Source: Actibacterium sp. XHP0104
Lineage (GTDB): Bacteria; Pseudomonadota; Alphaproteobacteria; Rhodobacterales; Rhodobacteraceae
Length of the DNA stretch: 64,000 nt
Assembly: GCF_025751515.1 (NCBI RefSeq)
Contig: NZ_JAOWLE010000003.1
Coordinates: 1 to 64,000, forward strand
Direction: 5' to 3'
Part shown: one piece after another, positions 56,082 to 64,000 of the stretch
Layout of the letters: the number at the start of each line of letters is the position of its first letter
Position numbering within the stretch: position 1 is the stretch's first letter
The notes under the pieces: generated by a model
What the model saw: the letters and a program-made list of their open reading frames with translations, nothing else
The model's database searches: none
Told to the model about the DNA's origin: nothing
Translations under genes and position numbers: made by a program

Positions 56082-57293
56082 ATGGATCATATCGTGGTGA
56101 TCGGGGCCGGTCAGGCCGGGCTGTCGCTGGTGGCAAAACTGCGGGCGCAGGGCCATGAGGGCGCGATAACCCTGATCGGCGCCGAAACCGCCCCGCCCTA
56201 TCAGCGCCCGCCCTTGTCCAAGAAATACCTGCTGGGCGAGATCGGGGCAGAGCGGCTCTATCTGCGGCCCGAGGCGTTTTATGCCGAGCATGACATTCGC
56301 CTGATCACCGGTCAGCCCGTCACCGCGATCGACCGCGCGGCCAAGACCGTGACGGTTGGCGATCAGGTCATTGGCTATGACCAACTGGCCCTGACCACCG
56401 GATCGGATGCGCGGCACCTGCCCGCCGGCATTGGCGGCGCGCTGGATGGGGTGCATGTGGTGCGCACGCTGGCCGATGTCGATGCGATGGCGCCGCGTTT
56501 TACGGCCGGCGCGCGGGTTCTGATCGTGGGGGGCGGCTATATCGGGCTAGAGGCCGCGGCCGTGGCGGCCAAGCTGGGCCTCAAGGTCACGCTGGTGGAA
56601 ATGGCCGACCGCATCCTGCAACGGGTCGCCGCGCCCGAGACCAGCGCCTATTTCCGCGACCTTCACCGCGCCCATGGCGTCGACCTGCGCGAGGGCGTGG
56701 GCCTGACCCGCCTGACCGGAGAGGGCCGCGTCGACGGCGCGGTTCTGACCAATGGCTGCAAGCTGGAAACCGATTTCGTGATCGTCGGGGTCGGCATCAC
56801 GCCCGCTACCGGGCTGGCGCAGGCGGCGGGGCTGGTGCTGGAAAACGGCATCGCGGTCGATGCGCAGGGCCGCACCTCGGACCCGGCGATCTGGGCGGCG
56901 GGCGATTGCGCATCCTTCCCCTATCGCGGCGGGCGCATCCGGCTGGAAAGCGTGCAGAACGCCATCGACCAGGCCGAATGCGTGGCCGAGAACATGCTGG
57001 GCGTCGGGCGCGACTATCAGCCGTTTCCGTGGTTCTGGTCAGACCAATATGACGTGAAACTGCAAATCGCGGGGCTCAACACCGGCTATGACCGCGTGGT
57101 GGTGCGCCCGGGCGACAAGGACGGCGCGGTCAGCCACTGGTATTTCGCGGGCGACCGCCTGTTGGCCGTCGATGCCATGAACGAACCCCGCGCCTATATG
57201 GTGGCCAAGCGCATGCTGGAAACCGGCGGCGCGATCACCCCAGACGAGGCCGCCGACCCCGCCACCAACCTGATGGCGGTAATGAAGCGATGA
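56082..57293 (+). CDS. NAD(P)/FAD-dependent ferredoxin/rubredoxin reductase
   Basis: A 403-residue flavoprotein with two nucleotide folds. FAD site: VIGAGQAGLSLVAKLRAQGHE; NAD site: VLIVGGGYIGLEAAAVAAKLG; last FAD box: IWAAGDCASFPYRG, and a C-terminal domain with WFWSDQYDVKLQIAGL. These fit reductases of ThcD/CamA type, passing electrons from NAD(P)H to a [2Fe-2S] ferredoxin for a P450 or oxygenase. No ferredoxin or P450 is in the window. It starts the run with rsmD (ATGA overlap). Confidence 0.88.
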   Translation: MDHIVVIGAGQAGLSLVAKLRAQGHEGAITLIGAETAPPYQRPPLSKKYLLGEIGAERLYLRPEAFYAEHDIRLITGQPVTAIDRAAKTVTVGDQVIGYDQLALTTGSDARHLPAGIGGALDGVHVVRTLADVDAMAPRFTAGARVLIVGGGYIGLEAAAVAAKLGLKVTLVEMADRILQRVAAPETSAYFRDLHRAHGVDLREGVGLTRLTGEGRVDGAVLTNGCKLETDFVIVGVGITPATGLAQAAGLVLENGIAVDAQGRTSDPAIWAAGDCASFPYRGGRIRLESVQNAIDQAECVAENMLGVGRDYQPFPWFWSDQYDVKLQIAGLNTGYDRVVVRPGDKDGAVSHWYFAGDRLLAVDAMNEPRAYMVAKRMLETGGAITPDEAADPATNLMAVMKR

Positions 57294-57859
57294 GGATTAT
57301 CTCGGGGCAGTTCAAGGGCATGGCGCTGGCCTCGGTCGGCAAGGGCGATCCGGGCGCGCATCTGCGCCCAACCACCGACCGCGTGCGCGAAAGCCTGTTC
57401 AACCTGCTGGTCAACGGCGGCTATGGTGATCCGATCACCGACGCGCGGGTGCTGGACCTGTTTGCCGGCACGGGCGCGCTGGGGCTAGAGGCCCTGTCGC
57501 GCGGCGCGGCGCATGTGACCTTTGTCGATGACGGCGGCAAGGCCCGCGCCCTGATCCGCGAGAACGTGGAAAAATGCCGCGCCATGGGCGTGACCAAGGT
57601 ATTTCGCCGCGACGCGACCAAGCTGGGCGAGTGCACCGCCGCGCCGTTCGATCTGATCTTTCTGGATCCGCCCTATGGCAAGGGGCTGGGCGAACGGGCG
57701 CTAGCCGCGGCAATGGCTGGCGTCTGGATCGCGCCCGAGGCATTGATCGTCTGGGAAGACAGCGCCGAGATCATCCCGCCCGAGGGCGTCACCCTGCTGG
57801 ATCAGCGCAAATACGGCGACACGCGGATTTCGATCCTGCGCGCCGGGGTAGAAGCTTGA
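57290..57859 (+). CDS. rsmD: 16S rRNA (guanine(966)-N(2))-methyltransferase RsmD
   Basis: A 189-residue RsmD. Motifs: MRIISGQFKGMAL at the start, RPTTDRVRESLFNLL, VLDLFAGTGALGLEALSRGAAHVTFVD (motif I region, in parts LDLFAGTGALGLEALSRG and AHVTFVDD) and IFLDPPYGKGLGE (catalytic DPPY). It methylates G966 in 16S rRNA. ATG overlaps the reductase stop (ATGA). It ends 49 bases before the VasI-like gene. Confidence 0.95.
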   Translation: MRIISGQFKGMALASVGKGDPGAHLRPTTDRVRESLFNLLVNGGYGDPITDARVLDLFAGTGALGLEALSRGAAHVTFVDDGGKARALIRENVEKCRAMGVTKVFRRDATKLGECTAAPFDLIFLDPPYGKGLGERALAAAMAGVWIAPEALIVWEDSAEIIPPEGVTLLDQRKYGDTRISILRAGVEA

Positions 57860-57908
57860 CACCCGGCACAGCCATTGGGTGAATGGCGCCATCAACAAGG
57901 ATGGTGTC

Positions 57909-58571
57909 ATGAGCAGAACCCTATCGATCACCCTTCGCGCGCTGGGCTTGGCCTGCATACTGGCAGCCCCCGCAATGGCCGACACGCCCGAAACCTGTGC
58001 CGCCATCACGGCAAATGCCGACCGGCTGGCCTGTTTTGATGCGTTATTCCCGGCTGTCGAGGCCACGCCCAACACCCCTGTGGACGCGCCCAACACCCCT
58101 CAGGCCACGCCCCCCGCCCCCGCGGTCAACCCGCGCTGGGTAACGTCGATCAAGACTTCGCCGCTGGATGACAGCACCAACGTGATCTTGCTGAACGAAG
58201 CGCTGGAAACCAACCGCGGCCGTTTCGGTCGCGATACGCGGTTCAGCCTGCTGATTGCCTGCCGTGAAAACACAACCAGCATCTGGTTTCATTTCGGCGG
58301 GCATTTCATGTCGGATTACCAGCACGGCACGGTCACCTACCGGCTGGACAAAGATCCGGTTCAGTCCAAGCGCCTGACAGAATCCAACAACAACGAAGCG
58401 CTTGGCCTGTGGTCGGGTGGCAGCGCGATCCCGTTCATCAAAACCTTGCTGGGGCATGATCGTCTGTATCTGCGCGCCACCCCGCATTCCGAAAGCGCGA
58501 TGGACGCCGAATTCGACATCTCAGGGCTGGAGACCGCGATCACACCCCTGCGCGAGGCGTGCAACTGGTGA
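57909..58571 (+). CDS. VasI-like (type VI secretion-associated) secreted protein
   Basis: A 220-residue protein with a signal peptide (LRALGLACILAAPAMAD). The mature N-terminus CAAITANADRLACFDALFP and the C-terminal SPLDDSTNVILLNEAL, IPFIKTLLGHDRLYLRA and GLETAITPLREACNW match the VasI pattern (VC_A0118/TIGR03360 family). No other T6SS gene is nearby, so it is an orphan. Between the two parts is a Pro/Thr/Asn-rich linker with a repeat (NTPVDAPNTPQA). Secreted role unknown. Confidence 0.65.
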   Translation: MSRTLSITLRALGLACILAAPAMADTPETCAAITANADRLACFDALFPAVEATPNTPVDAPNTPQATPPAPAVNPRWVTSIKTSPLDDSTNVILLNEALETNRGRFGRDTRFSLLIACRENTTSIWFHFGGHFMSDYQHGTVTYRLDKDPVQSKRLTESNNNEALGLWSGGSAIPFIKTLLGHDRLYLRATPHSESAMDAEFDISGLETAITPLREACNW

Positions 58572-59399
58572 TCACTCGACCCAGGTCGGGTGGAACCGGT
58601 CGGCGGGCGAGAGGGTGAAGATCTCGACCCCGTCTGCCGTGACGCCCACGGAATGTTCGAATTGTGCACTCAGCGATTTGTCGCGGGTGACGGCTGTCCA
58701 GTCATCGGCCAGCACCTTGGTCTCGGGGCGGCCCAGGTTCACCATCGGTTCGATGGTAAAGAACATGCCCTCTTCCAGCACCGGACCGGTGCCCGCGCGG
58801 CCATAGTGCAGCACGTTGGGCGGGGCGTGGAAGACGCGGCCCAGACCGTGGCCGCAGAAATCGCGCACCACGCTCATACGGTGGCTTTCGACATAGGATT
58901 GGATGGCATAGCCGATATCGCCAAAGGTGTTGCCGGGCTTGACGGCCTCGATGCCCTTGAACAGCGCGTCATGGGTGACCTGGATCAGCCGCTCGGCCTT
59001 GCGGGGCAGTTTGCCAGCCACATACATGCGGCTGGTGTCGCCGAACCAGCCATCGACGATGACGGTCACGTCGATGTTCAGGATATCGCCGTCCTTCAGC
59101 TTTTTATCGCCGGGAATGCCGTGGCAGACGACATGGTTCACGCTGATGCAGCTGGCGTGCTGATAGCCCTTGTAGCCGATCGTGGCCGATTTCGCGCCGG
59201 CCTCTTCGACCTTTTGGGTGATGATCCGGTCGATCTCGGCGGTATTCTGACCGGGGAACACATGGTCCGAGATTTCGTCAAGGATCTGGGCTGCCAGACG
59301 GCCCGCCGCGTGCATCCCCGCAAAATCACCGGGTTCGTAAATTCTGATGCCGTCCTTGGTCAGGCGGCCGCGCGCAGTGTCTTCCAACGCAGTCTCCAT
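58572..59399 (-). CDS. map: Methionine aminopeptidase, type I
   Basis: A 275-residue type I MetAP. Blocks: CISVNHVVCHGIPGDK, LNIDVTVIVDGWFGDTSRMY with the metal-binding Asp residues, RDFCGHGLGRVFHAPP with the catalytic His, and FTIEPMVNLGRPETK. It removes the starting Met from new proteins. It ends against the VasI-like gene: the two stops abut in TGATCA. Confidence 0.97.
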   Translation of the reverse strand: METALEDTARGRLTKDGIRIYEPGDFAGMHAAGRLAAQILDEISDHVFPGQNTAEIDRIITQKVEEAGAKSATIGYKGYQHASCISVNHVVCHGIPGDKKLKDGDILNIDVTVIVDGWFGDTSRMYVAGKLPRKAERLIQVTHDALFKGIEAVKPGNTFGDIGYAIQSYVESHRMSVVRDFCGHGLGRVFHAPPNVLHYGRAGTGPVLEEGMFFTIEPMVNLGRPETKVLADDWTAVTRDKSLSAQFEHSVGVTADGVEIFTLSPADRFHPTWVE

Positions 59400-59444
59400 T
59401 CGATTTGCAGCCTAGATACTGCGATTTTCCGGGGTTTGCCAGTC

Positions 59445-60155
59445 TCAGCGGCCATGCACCACGGGCAAGGCATGGCCCAGGTCGATGCCGTCGGGGGAAA
59501 TTCGGGTGTCATAGGCCAGCATTTCCACCCCCGCCGCACGGGCCGCGTCACAGGCTGCGGCATAGGTCGGGTCGATATCAGAGGCCACGGCCACGCGGGC
59601 GCAATCGGTGCGCTGCACCAGAAACAGCATCACCGCGCGATGGCCCTGGGCGTGCATCTCGGCCAGCTCGGCCAGGTGTTTCGCCCCGCGGGCGGTCACG
59701 CTGTCGGGGAACTCGGCCAGGTCGCCCTCGCGGCGCAGGGTCACGCTTTTGACCTCGACATAGGTGTCGGGCAGGCCGGGCTGGGTCAGCAGAAAGTCGA
59801 TCCGGCTGTTGGCTCCGTATTTCACCTCGGGGCGGATGGCGCGATAGGCCGACAGTTCGGCCACCTCGCCCGCCTGCAACGCGGCGCGCAGGGCGCGGTT
59901 GGGCACCGATGTATCGACCCCGGTGAAATGGCCGTTTTCATGATCGACCAGCCGCCAGCCGAATTTCAGCTTTTTCTTCGGATCATCATTCGGCTCGACC
60001 CAGACACGCATGTCGGGGTCGGCCAGCCCCATCATCGAGCCGGGATTGGCGCAATGGGCGGTGACCTCGCGGCCATCCTCCAGCCGGATATCGGCCAGAA
60101 AACGTTTATAGCGACGGATCAGCCGACCGGGCACAAGAGGGGTTTGAAAGCGCAT
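59445..60155 (-). CDS. sfsA: DNA/RNA nuclease SfsA
   Basis: A 236-residue SfsA. Typical pieces: RFQTPLVPGRLIRRYKRFLADIRLEDG (in parts LVPGRLIRRYKRFLADI), VTAHCANPGSMMGL, NSRIDFLLTQ, YVEVKSVTLRREGDLAEFPDSVTARGAKHL (in parts YVEVKSVTLRREGD and FPDSVTARGAKHLAEL). The PD-(D/E)XK core is IDFLL with EVKSVT. First described as a sugar-fermentation stimulation protein; some members cleave nucleic acid. It is 45 bases upstream of map on the minus strand. Confidence 0.95.
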   Translation of the reverse strand: MRFQTPLVPGRLIRRYKRFLADIRLEDGREVTAHCANPGSMMGLADPDMRVWVEPNDDPKKKLKFGWRLVDHENGHFTGVDTSVPNRALRAALQAGEVAELSAYRAIRPEVKYGANSRIDFLLTQPGLPDTYVEVKSVTLRREGDLAEFPDSVTARGAKHLAELAEMHAQGHRAVMLFLVQRTDCARVAVASDIDPTYAAACDAARAAGVEMLAYDTRISPDGIDLGHALPVVHGR

Positions 60156-60200
60156 GCCCCGGACCTATACCGTGATTGGAGCCACCTCAAGGAGCGCACC

Positions 60201-60932
60201 ATGCCGAACCCTACCGCCGCCATGCTTGTGATCGGGGATGAAATCCTGTCGGGCCGCACGCGCGATGCCAATATGCATTTCCTGGCGGGCGAGCTGACCA
60301 AGCACGGGATCATGCTGAAAGAGGTGCGGATCGTATCGGATGACCGGCAGGCGATCATCGACGCGGTGAATGCGCTGCGCGCGGCCCATGATACGGTGTT
60401 CACATCGGGCGGGATCGGCCCCACCCATGACGACATCACCGCCGAGGCCATCGCCGCCGCCTTTGGCGTGCCGATCGGCATCCGCGACGACGCGCGCGCC
60501 CTGCTGGCCGCGCATTACGCCCGCACCGGGCAGGAATTCAACGCCGCTCGCCAGCGCATGGCGCGCATCCCCGACGGGGCCACGCTGATCGACAACCCGA
60601 TCTCGGTCGCGCCGGGGTTCACCCTTGGCAATGTGCATGTGATGGCCGGGGTGCCGAACATTTTTCAGGCGATGGTGGCCTCGGTCATGCCGACGCTGAC
60701 GGGCGGCGCGCCGCTGCTTAGCCAGACCCTGCGCATCAACCGCGGCGAGGGCGAGATCGCCACCCCCCTGTCCGACCTGGCCGAGGCCTTTCCCGATCTG
60801 TCGTTCGGATCCTATCCGTTCGTGCGCGACGGGGCCTATGGCGCCAATATCGTGATCCGCGGCCATGATGCCGCCCGCATCGACAGCGCAGCCACCCGGC
60901 TGGCCGCGCATTTCCCCGGAGACACCGCATGA
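60201..60932 (+). CDS. Molybdopterin-binding-domain protein (CinA/MoaB-like)
   Basis: A 243-residue protein with the MoCF/CinA-type domain: AAMLVIGDEILSGRTRDANMHFLAGELTK at the start (VIGDEILSGRTRDANM), RIVSDDRQAIIDAV, VFTSGGIGPTHDDITAEAIA, and VMAGVPNIFQAMV. Without the C-terminal PncC part of full CinA, it is a competence/damage-inducible protein A of the short kind. Binding molybdopterin or ADP-ribose phosphates is possible. AAGGAG lies 6 bases before the ATG. It is followed by a GNAT gene with a 4-base overlap. Confidence 0.85.
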   Translation: MPNPTAAMLVIGDEILSGRTRDANMHFLAGELTKHGIMLKEVRIVSDDRQAIIDAVNALRAAHDTVFTSGGIGPTHDDITAEAIAAAFGVPIGIRDDARALLAAHYARTGQEFNAARQRMARIPDGATLIDNPISVAPGFTLGNVHVMAGVPNIFQAMVASVMPTLTGGAPLLSQTLRINRGEGEIATPLSDLAEAFPDLSFGSYPFVRDGAYGANIVIRGHDAARIDSAATRLAAHFPGDTA

Positions 60933-61627
60933 GCATCTACGACATCATCGACGCAACCTGGCCCGCCGCCCGTTTCGACCGTATCGGCCCCTGGGTCATT
61001 CGCGACGGCCAGGGTGGCGGACAGCGCGTGTCGGCTGCCACCGCGACCGGGCCGGTCAACGCCGATGACATCGCCACGGCCGAGGCCGCGATGCGCGCGC
61101 TGGGACAAGAGCCCTTGTTCATGGTGCAGGACGGGCAAGAGGACCTGGACGCCGCTCTGGCCCAGGCGGGCTATGGCCTGCATGATCCGGTCGCGATCTA
61201 TTCCGCGCCCGTGAGCGAAATCGCGACCCAGCGCCCGCCGCCGGTCTCGGCCTTCGACATCTGGCCGCCCCTGCACATCATCGAAGAGCTGTGGGCCGAG
61301 GGCAAGATCGGCCCCGAGCGCATGGCCGTGATGCAACGCGTCGCCGGCCCCAAAACCGCCGTTCTGGGCCGCGTGCGCGACCGCGCCTCGGGCGTGACAT
61401 TCGCCGCGATTCACGAAAAAACCGCCATGCTTCATGCACTTGAGGTCACGCCAGAGCAGCGTCGGCAAGGAACCGCCGTCAATATCCTGCGTCACGCGGC
61501 TTTCTGGGCCCAAGAAAATGGGGCCGAGACGCTGGTGGCGCTGGTTCTGCAATCGAACGAACCGGCCTGTACGCTGTGTACTTCCCTTGGAATGCGTGTT
61601 GTGGGACACTACCACTACAGGAAATAA
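60929..61627 (+). CDS. GNAT family N-acetyltransferase
   Basis: A 232-residue GNAT, the C-terminal part matching: LHALEVTPEQRRQGTAVNILRHAAFWAQ (in parts ALEVTPEQRRQGTAVNIL), then LVLQSNEPACTLCTSLGMRVVGHYHYRK. The long N-terminal half is unusual (starts MSIYDIIDATWPAA) and has no clear family. ATG overlaps the previous stop (ATGA), so it may act with the CinA-like protein. Substrate unknown. Confidence 0.85.
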   Translation: MSIYDIIDATWPAARFDRIGPWVIRDGQGGGQRVSAATATGPVNADDIATAEAAMRALGQEPLFMVQDGQEDLDAALAQAGYGLHDPVAIYSAPVSEIATQRPPPVSAFDIWPPLHIIEELWAEGKIGPERMAVMQRVAGPKTAVLGRVRDRASGVTFAAIHEKTAMLHALEVTPEQRRQGTAVNILRHAAFWAQENGAETLVALVLQSNEPACTLCTSLGMRVVGHYHYRK

Positions 61628-61811
61628 CAGCCGTAACGAGGCCCTAGCAGTTGACGGATGGCAAAGCCCCATTGATGGCGCTGGATCTGTGGATGATGCA
61701 GCAGCGGTCGGGCTTTAACCAATTCTTCTCTTCAATCTGCCAGGAACAGCCTAACTTGCCGGACGCGCGGGCCCCAAATGCGCCTGTCGCGACGTGTCAC
61801 GGAGCACAGAG
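61628..61811. other. Intergenic region before the OmpA-family gene
   Basis: 184 bases. I see no gene, repeat or good promoter; TTGACG at 61653 has no suitable -10 partner. Empty as far as I can tell. Confidence 0.4.
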
Positions 61812-62765
61812 ATGAAGATGTTGCGTGAAATGACCCTGACGGCCGCCATGGCGGCGCTGATGCCGGCAATGGCGCCGGCCGGAATGCTGGAATTGCCCGC
61901 CCATGCGGTGCGCGCGGCCGAACAGTCCGAGCCGCTGGCCAGCTATCGCCTGCCCATCGGCCCGTGGGACGGCGCCGAGATCCAGACGATCTGGGCCGAG
62001 GGCGAGGTGCTGCGCCAGGCCTGGACCTATCGCAGCCCCGGTGCGACGACGCTGCAACTGCTGACCCCGCTGCGCGACCAGCTGACCGAGGCCGGTTTCG
62101 AGATTCTGTTCGAATGCGAAACCGATGCCTGCGGCGGGTTCGATTTCCGCTATGCGACCGATGTGCTGCCCGAGCCCGAGATGCATGTCGATCTGGGCGA
62201 TTACCGGTTTCTGTCGGCCCAACGCATGGGCGACGAGGCCCCCGAATATATCAGCCTGATGATCAGCCGTTCCAGCGCGCGGGGCTTCGTGCAGATCACC
62301 CGCGTTGGCACCCCCGGCGCCGAGGGTGCGACGCTGTTTGCCGCCTCGACCAAGAATCCGCCGGTGACCGAATTGCCGGCAGAGCCCGAGGCGATTGCAG
62401 CCGAGCTGGAAAACCAGGGCCGCGCGGTTCTGGCCGATCTCAGCTTTGAAACCGGGTCATCGACCCTGATCGATGATGAATTCGTGTCGCTGTCGGCGCT
62501 GGCCGAGTATCTGCTGGACAATCCTGACCGCAAGATCACGCTGGTCGGTCATACCGATGCCGAAGGCGCGCTGGAGAAAAATATCGCCCTGTCGGAAAAG
62601 CGGGCCGAGGCGGTGCGCGAACATCTGATCCTGGCGCTGGCCGTTCCGGCCGAGCAGATCGAGGCGCGCGGCGTGGGTTTTCTGGCGCCATTGGCCAGCA
62701 ACCTGACCGATGACGGGCGCACCCAAAACAGAAGGGTCGAAGTGATTCTCACCTCGACCCAGTAG
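61812..62765 (+). CDS. OmpA family outer-membrane/periplasmic protein
   Basis: A 317-residue protein. A signal-like N-terminus (LREMTLTAAMAALMPAMAPAG) is followed by a domain of about 170 residues (a DUF4892-like pattern, weak) with DFRYATDVLPEPEMHVDLGDYRFLSAQRM (in parts RYATDVLPEPEMHVDLGD). The C-terminal OmpA domain has VLADLSFETGSSTLIDDEF, ITLVGHTDAEGALEKNIALSEKRAEAVREHL (in parts ITLVGHTDAEGALEKNIALS and EKRAEAVREHLI) and NLTDDGRTQNRRVEVILT. It binds peptidoglycan. GGAG precedes ATG 61812. Confidence 0.9.
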   Translation: MKMLREMTLTAAMAALMPAMAPAGMLELPAHAVRAAEQSEPLASYRLPIGPWDGAEIQTIWAEGEVLRQAWTYRSPGATTLQLLTPLRDQLTEAGFEILFECETDACGGFDFRYATDVLPEPEMHVDLGDYRFLSAQRMGDEAPEYISLMISRSSARGFVQITRVGTPGAEGATLFAASTKNPPVTELPAEPEAIAAELENQGRAVLADLSFETGSSTLIDDEFVSLSALAEYLLDNPDRKITLVGHTDAEGALEKNIALSEKRAEAVREHLILALAVPAEQIEARGVGFLAPLASNLTDDGRTQNRRVEVILTSTQ

Positions 62766-62785
62766 TCACACACACGTTTGGTCGT

Positions 62786-63691
62786 TCAGAATTTCTCGGG
62801 GTCCCTGTCGGCAAAGCTGGCGACGAGAAAGTCGATAAAGGCGCGCACCTTGGGCTGGGTGAACCGGCCCGGCGGGTAGACCGCGTAGATGCCCAGGGTC
62901 TCGACCGGCAGGTCGGGGATGGCGTCTTGAACCAGGCCCTGTTCCAGCGCATCGCGGAACAGGAAGCTGGGCAGATAGGCGATGCCCAGACCGGCAATCG
63001 CGGCGTTCAGCAGCGACTGGCCGTCATTGACCGTCAGCCAGCCGGCGGTGCGCACCTGGCGCTTTTCGCCCGACGGCGAGGTGATCTTCCACACGTTGCC
63101 GCTGGCCTGGTTAGAGTAATGCAGCAGCTTGTGCTCGTTCAGATCGTCGATCTTTTGCGGGCGGCCGAATTTCTCGAAATATTCGGGCGAGCCGATCATC
63201 CGCTTGGTGGTATCGGTCAGTTTGCGGGCGCGCAGGGTGCTGTCTTCCAGCTCGCCCACGCGGATGGCCATGTCAAACCCTTCGGAGATCAGTTCGACAT
63301 AGCGGTTGTTCAGCACCATGTTGACGGTGATATCGGGGAATTCCTGTAGGAAACGACCCAGAACCGGTGACAGGTGGTTCACGCCGAAATCGGTCGCGAC
63401 CGAGATGCGCAACAGCCCCGAGGGTGCCGATTGCATCGACGTGACCAGGGCGTCGGCCTCGCCCGCGTCGTTCAGCACGCGGCGGGCCCGGTCATAATAG
63501 GCCAGGCCGATCTCGGTTGGCGACACGCGGCGCGTGGTGCGGTTCAGCAGGCGCGCGCCCAGGCGAGCCTCCAGCGAGGACACGTGTTTGGACACAGCGG
63601 ATTTCGAGATGCCCATTTTCTTGGCGGCATCCGTGAATCCCCCTTGGTCCACCACAGTGGCAAACGCTTCCATTTCCGTCAGTCGATCCAT
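62786..63691 (-). CDS. LysR family transcriptional regulator
   Basis: A 301-residue LysR regulator. The N-terminal winged helix is DRLTEMEAFATVVDQGGFTDAAKKMGISKSAVSKHVSSLEARLGARLLNRTTRRVSPTEIG (in parts FATVVDQGGFTDAAKKMGIS and KSAVSKHVSSLEARLG), then an effector domain with LLRISVATDFGVNHLSPVL. It often controls a divergently or nearby located gene; here its neighbour on the same strand upstream is the fadH-like gene. Effector unknown. ATG 63691 is the usual family start. Confidence 0.93.
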   Translation of the reverse strand: MDRLTEMEAFATVVDQGGFTDAAKKMGISKSAVSKHVSSLEARLGARLLNRTTRRVSPTEIGLAYYDRARRVLNDAGEADALVTSMQSAPSGLLRISVATDFGVNHLSPVLGRFLQEFPDITVNMVLNNRYVELISEGFDMAIRVGELEDSTLRARKLTDTTKRMIGSPEYFEKFGRPQKIDDLNEHKLLHYSNQASGNVWKITSPSGEKRQVRTAGWLTVNDGQSLLNAAIAGLGIAYLPSFLFRDALEQGLVQDAIPDLPVETLGIYAVYPPGRFTQPKVRAFIDFLVASFADRDPEKF

Positions 63692-63829
63692 GATGAACCC
63701 TTCGCGCAGTCGTCTTGCTTTGGTCCAACAAACAGGTGAAATCGGGCAAGATTGCGGAAAGGCGCCGACAATACTGGGGTATTCCACAGGATCGTTCAGA
63801 TTAGGGAAACGTGGAAATAGTGCGTTTTC

Positions 63830-64000
63830 CTAGAGTTTCGCGGCCAATCGGGTGCCCTGATCAATGGCGCGCTTGGCGTCCAGTTCGGCCGCGACATCGG
63901 CGCCGCCGATCACATGCGGGGTGATCCCGCGCGCGATCAGCGCGTCGGCAAGGCTGCGTTCAGGCAGTTGTCCGGCGCATAGAACGATCGTGTCCGCCGG
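63830..64000 (-). CDS. fadH: 2,4-dienoyl-CoA reductase-like (FadH) C-terminus, partial
   Basis: The last 56 codons of a gene reading leftward from outside the window. The translation ADTIVLCAGQLPERSLADAL and then HVIGGADVAAELDAKRAIDQ, ending GTRLAAKL, fits the C-terminal flavin-NAD(P) domain of NADPH 2,4-dienoyl-CoA reductase (FadH), in which IGGADxAAELDAKRAIxQG closes the FAD/NAD site. FadH helps oxidise unsaturated fatty acids. A TAG stop lies at 63830-63832. It has no start in the window. Other Old Yellow Enzyme-type fusions share this end, so confidence is moderate. Confidence 0.82.
   Translation of the reverse strand, partial: PADTIVLCAGQLPERSLADALIARGITPHVIGGADVAAELDAKRAIDQGTRLAAKL

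Overview
This window is 64 kb of ordinary chromosomal DNA from an alphaproteobacterium, most likely a marine Rhodobacteraceae (Roseobacter-group) species. Supporting signs are high G+C throughout, the ChvI/ChvG-HprK-RapZ-PTS cluster beside pckA, the rpoZ-rsh-pdxJ-acpS-lepB-rnc-era-recO block typical of Alphaproteobacteria, a methylsuccinyl-CoA dehydrogenase of the ethylmalonyl-CoA pathway, and several families seen mainly in Rhodobacteraceae (DUF6473, DUF1491, short HPr kinase). I see no tRNA, rRNA, insertion sequence, integrase, prophage or CRISPR array. Both ends cut genes: etfA on the left, a fadH-like 2,4-dienoyl-CoA reductase on the right.

Layout. 1-1.2 kb: end of etfA and a DUF6473 gene. 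1.3-6.6 kb: a minus-strand envelope/PTS signalling operon (chvI, chvG, hprK, rapZ, EIIA-Man, HPr, acyltransferase), divergent from pckA. 8.6-11.2 kb: TauE/SafE permease and Mcd. 11.3-20.3 kb: one long minus-strand housekeeping run from rpoZ and the (p)ppGpp enzyme through pyridoxine, ACP, signal peptidase, RNase III, Era and RecO to a Tag-like protein. 20.4-31.3 kb: folK, NYN protein, ispH, LysE exporter, methyltransferase, rnhA, TRIC channel, small lipoprotein and membrane proteins, fmt with two deformylase-type genes, C-S lyase, a lytic transglycosylase, a MOSC protein. 31.3-41.2 kb: smc, acetyltransferases, lrgAB, a DadA-like oxidase beside mnmD, and a soluble lytic transglycosylase. 41.3-48 kb: dapA, an SDR, smpB, a glycine-rich membrane protein, sseA, an aspartate/aromatic aminotransferase, amtB-glnK. 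48.2-57.9 kb: a PBP1A-type enzyme, mlaC-mlaA, a RidA-GDPD-COG3146-PhhB-MscS run, peroxiredoxin, ferredoxin reductase, rsmD. 57.9-64 kb: VasI-like protein, map, sfsA, a molybdopterin-binding-domain protein, an acetyltransferase, an OmpA-family protein, a LysR regulator and the fadH end.

Themes. Many genes overlap by 1-11 bases (ATGA, GTGA, TGATG junctions), so translational coupling is common. Cell-envelope functions recur (ChvG/ChvI, two lytic transglycosylases, PBP1A, MlaA/MlaC, LrgAB, MscS, OmpA). Carbon metabolism appears in pckA, mcd, etfA and the PTS relay.

No wholly new multi-gene system is evident. The best leads are a deformylase paralogue lacking the metal-binding Cys and catalytic Glu, a split version of the MnmC tRNA-modifying pair, a perfect CtrA box between a lipoprotein gene and lrgA, tandem GCGC-centred operators upstream of pckA, and a tyrosine-rich repeat in MlaA whose DNA also provides the start region of mlaC.
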